A program made the translations under genes and the position numbers. This document shows positions 48,244-56,136 of a DNA stretch of 64,000 nucleotides, piece after piece (position 1 is the stretch's first letter; each line of letters begins with the position of its first letter). The notes under the pieces are model-generated. The model saw only the letters and a program-made list of their open reading frames with translations. It made no database searches and was not told the origin of the DNA. This stretch comes from Candidatus Poribacteria bacterium (lineage in GTDB: Bacteria > Poribacteria > WGA-4E > JAJDTR01), in assembly GCA_028820655.1 (NCBI GenBank), contig JAPPIK010000011.1, positions 21,732-85,731 on the forward strand, given 5' to 3'.

Positions 48244-49212
48244 TTACAGGTCAATCTGTTTTCCCGTCGCGAAGGACTCACTCGCCGCCAGCGTAACTGC
48301 CAAGGTTTTCAAGCCTTCGGCGTAAGGAGCGCGAATCTCCGATGAATCTCCGCTCTTGACGGCGTCGATAAAGACGCGATCCTCGCGCTGCCCCCCGTTA
48401 GTGTCATTTTCGATCGATTCCGTGTCCCCGTCGCGGTTGAGGACGGCGTCGCCGGAATTGACTTCGACGACCAGCCCGCGGCACACCACCTCAAGTTTCA
48501 CTCTTCCCCACCCTTGCAACATGCAGGCAGAGGTTATGTTTGCAACGGCGCCGCTGGCAAATTGCAGATTGACAACACTCATGTCGTCAACGTCGTAGTT
48601 CGGTACGTCGGTCATGCTGCCTTGTGCGGCGAACCCGTGCACGGAAACCACATCGCTCCCCACGAGATAGCGGCACAGATCGAAGATGTGGGTCGTCTGC
48701 TCCACATGCTGCCCGCCCGACTCGGCGCGAACGCGCCACCACGGAACTCGCGGCAGTCCGCCCATCCAGTAGCCCAGCGCGCCCACTACGGTTGCGCCTT
48801 CCAGAGCGGCTTTCGCTTCGCGGGTGTGACCTTGATAGCGCCAATGATAACCGACGCTGGTGATAATGCCGCTGCTTAGCACGGCTTCATGAATCTCTTG
48901 TGTCACGTCCACGCGAGTGCCGACCGGTTTCTCGATAAAAAATGGAATGCCTCTTTCGCATGCAATCAACTCCTGCTCCCCGTGCGCGAAGGGCGGTGTA
49001 CAGATATATACGGCGTCCAACTCCTCTTTGTCATACATTTCCTTGTAGTCCGTGTAGGGAGTGCCGCCGTAATCTTGAGAGGCTTTGTTCGCTCGCTCCT
49101 CAGAGATGTCGCACATTGCGGCATATTCGACATCGTCGAATCCCGTCAAATTCCTTATGTGACCGCCCGCCATCCCACCAACGCCAATCGCGCCAATTCT
49201 TACTTTATCCAT
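48244..49212 (-). CDS. Gfo/Idh/MocA family oxidoreductase
   Basis: An NAD(P)-dependent sugar-type oxidoreductase of 322 residues. The Rossmann N-terminus is RIGAIGVGGMAGGHIRNL (about 4-21), the EKP motif is FFIEKPVGTRVD (about 92-103), and the C-terminal alpha/beta domain holds a possible catalytic HIFDLCRYLVG. GGAGG lies 7 bases before the ATG. The sugar isomerase-like gene at 49369 is upstream on the same strand, a common pairing for catabolism of inositol-like or unusual sugars. The substrate is not known. Confidence 0.9.
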   Translation of the reverse strand: MDKVRIGAIGVGGMAGGHIRNLTGFDDVEYAAMCDISEERANKASQDYGGTPYTDYKEMYDKEELDAVYICTPPFAHGEQELIACERGIPFFIEKPVGTRVDVTQEIHEAVLSSGIITSVGYHWRYQGHTREAKAALEGATVVGALGYWMGGLPRVPWWRVRAESGGQHVEQTTHIFDLCRYLVGSDVVSVHGFAAQGSMTDVPNYDVDDMSVVNLQFASGAVANITSACMLQGWGRVKLEVVCRGLVVEVNSGDAVLNRDGDTESIENDTNGGQREDRVFIDAVKSGDSSEIRAPYAEGLKTLAVTLAASESFATGKQIDL

Positions 49213-49368
49213 ATGTTTTCCTCCCTTGATTCCGCCTCCCGTGCATCGCGCGCCAAACAGCTATTACGCAGTTGAACTCCATCGCACCTCGTAATGGCGA
49301 TTCATTACGTTTTACGCATTACGTTCTGCGTGTTTCTTTGCGCTCTCATCTATTTCCATGAATCAGTT

Positions 49369-50154
49369 CTAAAGCCACTGTTTCATATACTCCGCCGATT
49401 TGGGGAGCTCAACCTCGCTCGGTCCGGGGATGGCGCATTCCAACGCCATGTAGTCCCGGTAGCCGATGCGTTTTAACGCCGCAAATCCGGCAGCGAAATC
49501 CGTGTGCCCGTATCCAGGTAGTTCACGCGTGCTGTCCGCCAAATGGACGTGCCGGATGTGCTCGCCCGCCGCCTCGATGCTCTCCGGAATGTTCCTCTCC
49601 TGAAGGCTCATGTGAAAGAAGTCCGCCATAATCGCCACGTTGGGGCTGTCAATCCGCTTGCAGATTTCAACTCCGTCGTCGAGACTCTTGATGAAGTGCG
49701 TTTCATAGCGGTTGAGGGGTTCGACTAGCACGATGGACCCGACCTCCTCGGCGTAGCCCGCGATATCCTTCAGAATTGCCACGAGCAGTTCGGTTTCCAG
49801 CTCCTCCGTCGACTTGTACGGGCTTAAGTCACGGATACGCGGCGCGCCGAAAATGGGCACCATAATCAACCCTACGGCGCCAATCTCCGCGCCGATCTTG
49901 AGCAACGATCTGATTCCCGCGATCGCAAGTTCCCGCTGCTCGGGATCGCTGTCCAAGAGACAACCGCCGTAACCGGCGCAAATTGTACTCGCTTTCACGG
50001 GATGATTTTCCGTCGCTTTGACTATCTCATCCCCCCGTTCCTCCAATCCCCTACCCCCGAATTCAATTCCTTCGTAGCCGTATTTTGCCAAGTTGTCGAG
50101 TTTCTCTGCCAGTTCCGCTCCGGGCACCATCTTCTCTTGGCTTGCAAGTTTCAT
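49369..50154 (-). CDS. Sugar phosphate isomerase/epimerase family TIM-barrel protein
   Basis: A xylose-isomerase-like TIM barrel of 261 residues. The metal-binding carboxylates and histidines are seen in EPLNRYETHF (about 145-154), VAIMADFFHMSLQE (about 174-187), HIRHVHLADSTRELPG (about 200-215) and MALECAIPG near the C-terminus. Its start overlaps the stop of rsmD by 4 bases. Such proteins isomerise or epimerise sugars or inositols; the substrate is not readable here. Confidence 0.88.
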   Translation of the reverse strand: MKLASQEKMVPGAELAEKLDNLAKYGYEGIEFGGRGLEERGDEIVKATENHPVKASTICAGYGGCLLDSDPEQRELAIAGIRSLLKIGAEIGAVGLIMVPIFGAPRIRDLSPYKSTEELETELLVAILKDIAGYAEEVGSIVLVEPLNRYETHFIKSLDDGVEICKRIDSPNVAIMADFFHMSLQERNIPESIEAAGEHIRHVHLADSTRELPGYGHTDFAAGFAALKRIGYRDYMALECAIPGPSEVELPKSAEYMKQWL

Positions 50155-50732
50155 TCAGTGTCCTCCATTTGGTAGAACGATATGACAGTATCGCCGTATC
50201 GTTCCTGTCGTTTCAATTTTAATTCGTTAGATGCTTTAGGCGCAGCGAGATCTGCACTTCGTTCTCTCCGCCGCTCCACGACGACTTGACCGGAGGGCAA
50301 CAGCATCTTGCTCAGCCCAATCTGTCTCAGGCAAACTTCATAGATGCCCGAATCGTATGGTGGATCAAGGTAGATTAGATCAAACCGGGCGTTTCGTCGC
50401 GCGAGAAAAGCGAGTCCCTTGAGTGCGTCCAGCTTGACGATATTGACGTGGGGTTCGCCGCCGCTCAAACCGCAACCCGCAAGATTGGATTTTATGACTC
50501 GGATGCTATGAGAACTCCGATCAACGAACGTCACGGATTTCGCAGCGCGGCTCAATGCTTCAAGCCCGATGCTGCCCGTGCCCGCGCAGAGGTCCAAGAA
50601 ATTCGAGTCAATGACGCTATCGCCCAAAATGCTAAACACGGACTCCTTCACGCGGTCCGATGTCGGGCGCACCGTGTTCGCTTTGACCGAAATCAAGCGT
50701 TTTCCTTTGAACCTTCCGGAAATGATTCTCAT
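50151..50732 (-). CDS. rsmD: 16S rRNA guanine-N2-methyltransferase RsmD
   Basis: Methylates G966 of 16S rRNA during 30S assembly. The N-terminal MRIISGRFKGKRL and TVRPTSDRVKESVFSIL are family hallmarks. Motif I is FLDLCAGTGSIGLEALSRAA (about 45-64) and the catalytic DPPYDSG is at about 123-129. At 193 residues it has the usual length. It is translationally coupled to the downstream isomerase-like gene through a 4-base overlap, an unrelated function. Confidence 0.94.
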   Translation of the reverse strand: MRIISGRFKGKRLISVKANTVRPTSDRVKESVFSILGDSVIDSNFLDLCAGTGSIGLEALSRAAKSVTFVDRSSHSIRVIKSNLAGCGLSGGEPHVNIVKLDALKGLAFLARRNARFDLIYLDPPYDSGIYEVCLRQIGLSKMLLPSGQVVVERRRERSADLAAPKASNELKLKRQERYGDTVISFYQMEDTE

Positions 50733-51104
50733 CGAATTCGTGATTCGTAAGCATAACCTGAAAGGATATGCGTGTCAATCGGTTTTTCGGCTTGGATTGT
50801 GCCGTCAAATCGTCGGTGGATTGACACGTAGGTTGGGTTGAACGGAATTTCTGAGAGATCGGATGGCTGTGAAGTCCACCGCCGCAAATCTATTCCCTTT
50901 TGGAAGTTTCCGGTACTGTAGTGAAACCCAACGCTTCATGACGCGCTTTAAGTTGGGTTTCACTAAAAATACCTCACACGACATCCTACTTGAAGAACAG
51001 CGCCGCTAGTGGTGCAACAGGGTATGATTACCCTCGTTCAACCCAACCTTCATAGGTCTTGGATAATTCCGCCAAAACGTGCACATGATGCTCGGGGCAC
51101 TCTT
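50733..51104. other. Intergenic region with a large inverted repeat
   Basis: 372 bases. It holds a GTAGGTTGGGTTGAACGGAA sequence at about 50829-50848 and the inverted repeat 50919-50965. A related fragment, GTTCAACCCAACCTTCATAGG, starts near 51036. No gene is seen. Confidence 0.5.
50919..50965. repeat. 14-bp inverted repeat (GTTGGGTTTCAC family)
   Basis: TAGTGAAACCCAAC (50919-50932) and GTTGGGTTTCACTA (50952-50965) are exact complements around a 19-nt loop. Half-copies recur near 62801-62815 (TAGGTTGGGTTGAGC) and 62882-62895 (TAGTGAAACCCAAC). Similar repeats are common between genes in many bacteria. Confidence 0.7.
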
Positions 51105-51980
51105 TCAAAACCTCAGTTCCGCCGAGACAAAATCCGACGTGAACTGATCTTCGTAGATTCTGCCATAGTCGATGCGTCCCCATTTCCAATCGACGCCGAT
51201 CCCGCCCGTCCAATCGCTATCCGAATAACCGGTGCGCACGTAAAGAAACGGCATGGCTGCCCACTCAACGCCGACATACAGGTCGGGGCGCCCCGAACGC
51301 GGCACGGCGATGTCCGAGGCAAACAGCACCCGTCGAAATTGGTATGCGGCGCCAAGCGTGATCCAACGAATCCCCCGCGTGTTGGGCAGGTGTCCCGCTA
51401 GAAGACTGAGTTTGAGGTTGGTGCGAGGCTTGAAAAGGAGAGCGACATCGTAGGAGGGGTCCGTACCGAAGAACTGGTAACGGTTACTGGGGTGTGCGCG
51501 CTGGAATTTGAGGTTGGCGCCGCCCGCAACGTGCGAACATATCTGGTAAGCAAACCCGTAGTAGTTGAAATCGGGAGTACCCGACTCGACGCCCAGTGCA
51601 ATCTTGTTTCCCCAGAATAGACCAAATCTGCGGTAGGAATAGCCGATGCCCTTCGGATCGAAAGCGTAATCCGCACGGTCGCGAAATTTGTTGACGCCAA
51701 AGAGTTTTACTCCCGACCACTGTATCAGACCCGCGGGATTCCAGAATCCTCCCGAAGCGTCATCGGCGACAGCGGTAAACGCATTCCCCATTCCTAAGGC
51801 GCGCGCGCCGGTATAGTGCGGTCGCGCGTCTTCAAACGGAAATTCAGCGGAGAGGACAAGAACAGGAGCGAGAAATAGAACGGGGAGCGTTAATGTGAAC
51901 CTAAAGAGGGTTGACGGGTAAACTAGCGAAATAGGGCGTGAAACCGTTTCTGTTATTTCCTCATTTACCAACCTTCCCAT
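51105..51980 (-). CDS. Probable outer-membrane beta-barrel protein (PorV/FadL-like N-terminus)
   Basis: A 291-residue exported protein. After a hydrophobic signal (LFRFTLTLPVLFLAPVLVLS, about 24-43) comes GARALGMGNAFTAVADDASG and FWNPAGL, a signature shared by PorV, UPF0164 and FadL-like barrels. The rest alternates hydrophobic and polar residues with many Tyr, Phe and Gly and ends in a terminal Phe (ELRF), as expected for BamA substrates. It is the third gene of a group with two tonB genes and begins 8 bases after the second. The transported compound is unknown. Confidence 0.72.
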   Translation of the reverse strand: MGRLVNEEITETVSRPISLVYPSTLFRFTLTLPVLFLAPVLVLSAEFPFEDARPHYTGARALGMGNAFTAVADDASGGFWNPAGLIQWSGVKLFGVNKFRDRADYAFDPKGIGYSYRRFGLFWGNKIALGVESGTPDFNYYGFAYQICSHVAGGANLKFQRAHPSNRYQFFGTDPSYDVALLFKPRTNLKLSLLAGHLPNTRGIRWITLGAAYQFRRVLFASDIAVPRSGRPDLYVGVEWAAMPFLYVRTGYSDSDWTGGIGVDWKWGRIDYGRIYEDQFTSDFVSAELRF

Positions 51981-51988
51981 GAAACTGC

Positions 51989-52987
51989 TTAATCTTCAAT
52001 CGTAAACGTATACGGGACGGTTATCCTCTGGGCTACAATTTCATCACCCCGTTTGGCTGGGTTGAATCGCGACGCCCTCAAAGCCTGTTTGGCGGCTCTG
52101 GCACAACCATATCCCACGTTGTCTTCCTTGACTTCGATGTCTTTGGCTTTTCCATCAACGTCGATCGTAGCTATCAGAATTACCTTGCCCTCTTTTCCGG
52201 CGCGCCTCGCCTCACTCGGGTATTTCGGCTCGACCTTGTAGCGGAAACTGGGCGGTCTTAGTATCTCCGTCGGCTTGAATGCATCCCCCTCGGTGAGGTC
52301 GGGGTCGGGGGTGTCCTCAAAGTCTGGCGGCTCGCCAATGTCGCCAAGGCCTTCGTCCTCGAATTGTTTCCGAAACATGTCTGTTGGATCTTCGGTGTTA
52401 ACTGTCGGAGGTCTGATAGGACCAAGACTGTCTAATCTGTTGAGACCGCCAGTATTTACGTTGGGATCCGCCGCAAGACCCGGATTGTCGAGACTTTCCA
52501 TTCTGGTGTCTCCCAAGGTGCTATCGCCGCCGGAAGTGATTGGTCGCACCGGAACCTTAGGCACCGGTAAAACTATTGGCTTGAGCGGCTCGGTAGGTAG
52601 CGGTTTCGGTTTTACTACACTCTCCCGCTTGGGTGGGTCGCGTTTCTCCAGAACCTTTTCAAAAAAGTCGACACTGACCGCCTCGTCATCAACTTGGGCG
52701 GTTCTGGCGACATAAAATGCGGCTATGAACACCGCAATGGCGTGAAAACTCAAGGAAACAAGCACAGACAAACGACTGCGCTTTGGAACCTGATGCTCTT
52801 GGCCATCGTACGAATGCAGTTGAAGACCGGAAAGTTCCTTCTTCTGCACAGAATTCAACGCCATGGTTTTCAATGAGACATCAATCTGTTTGCCGATTTC
52901 AATGGCTCGCTGCCGCTTTATTCGCTTCACACGGCGCTGCCGCATGGTTCCGAGATGTGCAGTGGAATTGCTCTGACCTGATTTCAT
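51989..52987 (-). CDS. TonB family energy transducer, copy 2
   Basis: A 332-residue TonB-like protein. The C-terminal domain contains YPSEARRAGKEGKVILIATI (about 257-276) and ends VPYTFTIED. One membrane helix lies near 82-98 and keeps the histidine of SLSFHAI that is typical of TonB. Unusually, about 75 basic residues precede it (RQRRVKRIKRQRAIEIGK). A proline/acidic periplasmic spacer follows. It is paralogous to the gene at 53099-54094 and lies between that gene and the outer-membrane protein. No exbB or exbD is in the window. Confidence 0.88.
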   Translation of the reverse strand: MKSGQSNSTAHLGTMRQRRVKRIKRQRAIEIGKQIDVSLKTMALNSVQKKELSGLQLHSYDGQEHQVPKRSRLSVLVSLSFHAIAVFIAAFYVARTAQVDDEAVSVDFFEKVLEKRDPPKRESVVKPKPLPTEPLKPIVLPVPKVPVRPITSGGDSTLGDTRMESLDNPGLAADPNVNTGGLNRLDSLGPIRPPTVNTEDPTDMFRKQFEDEGLGDIGEPPDFEDTPDPDLTEGDAFKPTEILRPPSFRYKVEPKYPSEARRAGKEGKVILIATIDVDGKAKDIEVKEDNVGYGCARAAKQALRASRFNPAKRGDEIVAQRITVPYTFTIED

Positions 52988-53098
52988 CGCTTACCCTCGT
53001 TCATTCAGCTAATGGTGGTTTTTCTATGCCAAGGCACGACGATCTGGATTCAAGGTACCTCGTGCTTTACGCGTTTGTTGTCGGATGCATCAAAACGC

Positions 53099-54094
53099 TT
53101 AATCTTCAAGTTTGAACTGATAGACCATCGAAAATCTGCTGGTGCCACGCTCTTCTCCCTGTTCGGCAGAAGTAAATCGTGAAGCTTCTAGGGCCTCTAC
53201 GGCTGCTCTGGCAAGTCCAAATCCGGTCTTGTCTTCCTTAACGTTAATGTCCTTGGCTTTTCCATCTTCACCAATGGAAAATACCAGAACAACCCGACCC
53301 TCTTTCTGAACGCGCCTGGCGGCACTAGGATATATCGGATCTACTTTTTTTCGCCATCGTGGCAATCTCGTAGCCTTCTGGGGCTTGAAGACATCGGCTC
53401 CTTTGAGATCGGGGTCGGGAGTGTTCTCAAAGGCGGGCGGTTGGTCAATGTCAAGGTTGGAATCCTCGAATCTTGCTCGGAAACTCTCCGTTGGATCGCC
53501 GGTATCAACTGTCGGTGGCTTGATTGGCCCCAACCCTTCTAACGCACCAAGACGATCCGTGTCGATTCCTGAGTCTGCGACAGGTCCCGCATCTGAAAAG
53601 TCATCAACCTCGTCGTTTGCCAAGATGTCACCGCTCTCTGACGTAACGGTTTGAATCGGTGTCTGCAACGGTTTTCTTACTATTGTCTCGGGAACTAGGG
53701 TAGGTTTGGGTTGAGGTCTCACGACGGGTTGACGATCACGAATCTCGCGGTCCTCTAGAACCTTATTGAAGAACTCCACACTGACAGCTTCGTCATCTAC
53801 TTGAGCGGTTCTTACGACTAAGAATGCCGCTATAAATATCATTATCGCGTGAAGACCTAAAGAAACCAATACAGATGCCCCGCTCCGCTTTGCGCCCTGA
53901 TGTTTCTGACCTTCGCGAGAGTAGAATCGCGGTCCAGAAAGTTCCCTCTTCTGCACAGAGTTCAATGCCATGGCTTTCAAAGAGGTGTCAACCGGTTTGC
54001 CCACTTCGATTGCGCGCTGACGCCTAACTCGCTTCAGGCGGCGGCTGCGCAGGTTTTCCAAATGTGCCGCCGAGTTTTTTTGGCTAGATCCCAT
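53099..54094 (-). CDS. TonB family energy transducer, copy 1
   Basis: A 331-residue paralogue of the next gene, alike from end to end. It has the same basic N-terminus (RSRRLKRVRRQRAIEVGK), the same helix with SLGLHAIMIFIAAFLVVRTA, the shared AQVDDEAVSVEFFNKVLEDR after the helix, and the C-terminal IYPSAARRVQKEGRVVLVFS. The paralogues differ mainly in the periplasmic spacer, consistent with a tandem duplication that then diverged. It is the first gene of the three-gene minus-strand group. Confidence 0.88.
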   Translation of the reverse strand: MGSSQKNSAAHLENLRSRRLKRVRRQRAIEVGKPVDTSLKAMALNSVQKRELSGPRFYSREGQKHQGAKRSGASVLVSLGLHAIMIFIAAFLVVRTAQVDDEAVSVEFFNKVLEDREIRDRQPVVRPQPKPTLVPETIVRKPLQTPIQTVTSESGDILANDEVDDFSDAGPVADSGIDTDRLGALEGLGPIKPPTVDTGDPTESFRARFEDSNLDIDQPPAFENTPDPDLKGADVFKPQKATRLPRWRKKVDPIYPSAARRVQKEGRVVLVFSIGEDGKAKDINVKEDKTGFGLARAAVEALEASRFTSAEQGEERGTSRFSMVYQFKLED

Positions 54095-54428
54095 TGTTCA
54101 CCCTTACTTTAAAAGTTCGGAGGTGGACGGTTTGTGCCAGAAAATACACCTTTACCGCTAGTGTAGCACATCTGTTCAAGGATTTCAATCCGAAAATCCC
54201 GTAATTTATGATTTTTTTACAAACCGGTGCGCAAGCAACATCGTCAATTGAGATTCACTGCTTTAGACCGCGTTGATCAATCAAAAACCGATGTAGGTAT
54301 CATAGAAATTCCAATGATGGGATTTGCTAGACTACCGCCCAAAACTTTCTATAGCGGTACTTGGTGTCGTCGCGCATTTCCCTTTCTAAATCTCCTCTCG
54401 CCATCTGTGCAATTTGCCTGTCGAACTT
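54095..54428. other. Intergenic region without clear features
   Basis: About 330 bases between the tonB group and the second alcohol dehydrogenase gene. I see no gene or repeat copy. The AT-rich stretch near 54200-54230 may hold the tonB promoter, but no convincing box pair was found. Confidence 0.3.
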
Positions 54429-55511
54429 TCAATGATCTTCATGTGCGTTGGAGGGCAACACCAATACCTTCACTGAGCCGTACTCATCACGTCCGGCAGC
54501 AACGGCAAACGCCCGCTGAATCTCATCTAGCGGAAAACGGTGGGTGATTAAGGGTATTGGGTCGAGTTTGCTGACCGCCATCAGGTCGAGTGCAATTTGA
54601 AACTCACGCTTTCCATCTCGCCGACCGTAACAGAATGACCACGTGACGGTCAATTCACGACGCCTCGCGTATCGCGTGTCCAGTTCAAGTGCGCCGGTGT
54701 GTCCACCTACCATACAGATTTTCCCTCGTACCGCTGCAATCTGTGTCGCTTGCTGGAGAGTTTGCGCCCTTCCGCCGACAGCCTCAAAAACGACGTTCGC
54801 TCCGCGGCCGTCGGTCCACGCTCGGACTGCCTCGACGGCATCGACTGCGTCAACGTTAATCGGGACGATCCCCATCGACTCTTTGGCAAGTTGCAACGGT
54901 GCGTCCGGTTTTCCCAAGACGGCAACTGACGCGGCGCCAGCCAGTTGTGCCGTCTGCGCGAGCGCCAATCCGACGGGACCGCTGCCGATAACCGCCACGC
55001 TATCTCCCGGATGGACCGTCGCCATCGACAAGGCGTGGACGGCAACGGCGTAAACTTCAGCCATTGCTCCCGCCTCAAACGTAACCTTGTCGGGTAATTC
55101 GTAGACGTTTCCTTCGGGCGCCACCATGTACTCGGCGAATCCCCCGCTGAAAACATTACCCAATCGTTTTCCTATGGAACCGCCCACGTGAACGAGTCTT
55201 GAACAAAGATTGTAATTGCCGTTTAAACATTCCGGGCAATTGTTGCATGGGACCGTCGGCTCGACCGCGACTCGATCGCCGATCCGGTATTGACACACGC
55301 CGCTGCCTAGCCCGGCGACTTGTCCCGTGAGTTCGTGTCCGCCTGTTGTAGGAGAACGCGGTTTATCCGGATGACGGTGGTAACCGTGCAGGTCACTCCC
55401 ACAGATGCCGGTTGCTCGGACTTCAACGAGTACCTCGCGCTCCTCCGGCCGCGGTTCCGACACAGTTTCGACTCGAATGTCCTGACCTCCATAAAAACGT
55501 GCAGCTCGCAT
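54429..55511 (-). CDS. Zinc-dependent alcohol dehydrogenase (MDR family)
   Basis: A 360-residue medium-chain dehydrogenase. Catalytic zinc ligands are in TGICGSDLHGYH (about 36-47) and GGHELTGQVAGLG (about 57-69). The structural zinc lobe is canonical, VPCNNCPECLNGNYNLC (about 89-105). The Rossmann motif is VAVIGSGPVGLALAQ (about 170-184). It starts at the ATG at 55511, which has GGAGG 5 bases upstream; the frame opens 21 codons earlier. It resembles 2,3-butanediol, sorbitol and threonine dehydrogenases; the substrate is not resolved. Confidence 0.92.
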   Translation of the reverse strand: MRAARFYGGQDIRVETVSEPRPEEREVLVEVRATGICGSDLHGYHRHPDKPRSPTTGGHELTGQVAGLGSGVCQYRIGDRVAVEPTVPCNNCPECLNGNYNLCSRLVHVGGSIGKRLGNVFSGGFAEYMVAPEGNVYELPDKVTFEAGAMAEVYAVAVHALSMATVHPGDSVAVIGSGPVGLALAQTAQLAGAASVAVLGKPDAPLQLAKESMGIVPINVDAVDAVEAVRAWTDGRGANVVFEAVGGRAQTLQQATQIAAVRGKICMVGGHTGALELDTRYARRRELTVTWSFCYGRRDGKREFQIALDLMAVSKLDPIPLITHRFPLDEIQRAFAVAAGRDEYGSVKVLVLPSNAHEDH

Positions 55512-55641
55512 CTGTTCCTCCAGGATTGATATTGGTCGTTGCGGCGAGTCTTTCGGCAACTTGCCCCGATTCATAGAATATGAAAAGGGTGAAAGATGAT
55601 GGAATCTCTACCGGGTTTAACTATCGCGCGGGATAGTCTAT

Positions 55642-55690
55642 GGGAACTCTATCGCGGTCATGTTTCGTTCCTTTGAACGTCCCTTTGATC
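55642..55690 (-). repeat. 37-nt interspersed repeat, variant with longer head
   Basis: On the minus strand it begins GATCAAAGGGACG, has a second AAAGGAACGAAAC unit, and ends CGCGATAGAGTTCCC. Confidence 0.5.
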
Positions 55691-55961
55691 TCGCTTGTTT
55701 CATGTCTCTTCGAACTAAAGCGAGGTGGCTTGCCTCGGCTTTTCCTATGCTTGAAAGAATGTCATGATAATGATACTGTAATTCATACCTCTTCGCAACG
55801 TGGAAGTGTGTTTTTTTATCGGTAGATGGCGGGAAGTGCCCACCCAACTTTTTTGCTGAATAAAGTGCGTGGTAGCCAATCCGGATAGAGATCTTTGCGC
55901 AATAGAGATTCCGTTCATTGCCCGTCCTATGGCTCCAAGGGTATTACTGATTACCGACCGG

Positions 55962-56053
55962 CAACTGAGTGAATAGCGAAGGATCAAGGGAGCGGATAGC
56001 GACCGCGATGGAAATCCAGCAAGTGAGTGAATAGCGAACGCGGTAGAACTCCC
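55962..56053 (+). repeat. 37-nt interspersed repeat, composite plus single copy
   Basis: Head unit CAACTGAGTGAATAGCGA, then a full copy beginning GGATCAAGGGAGCGG and ending CGCGATGGAAATCC (to 56017). Directly after it comes a second copy beginning AGCAAGTGAGTGAATAGCG and ending GCGGTAGAACTCCC. Confidence 0.65.
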
Positions 56054-56136
56054 GTAGAGATCCACTAGCCATTAAACACTGTCTTACTGTTCTAAATCTT
56101 GACGCTATTTTCGGATCATGATAGTATATCCTTACG

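Larger units (their letters stand above)
55512..56136. other. Repeat-bearing region upstream of recJ
   Basis: About 625 bases between divergent genes, holding several copies of the 37-nt repeat family (55642-55690 minus; 55962-56017 and 56018-56053 plus) and a tail fragment near 55888-55912. No gene is seen. Confidence 0.5.
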
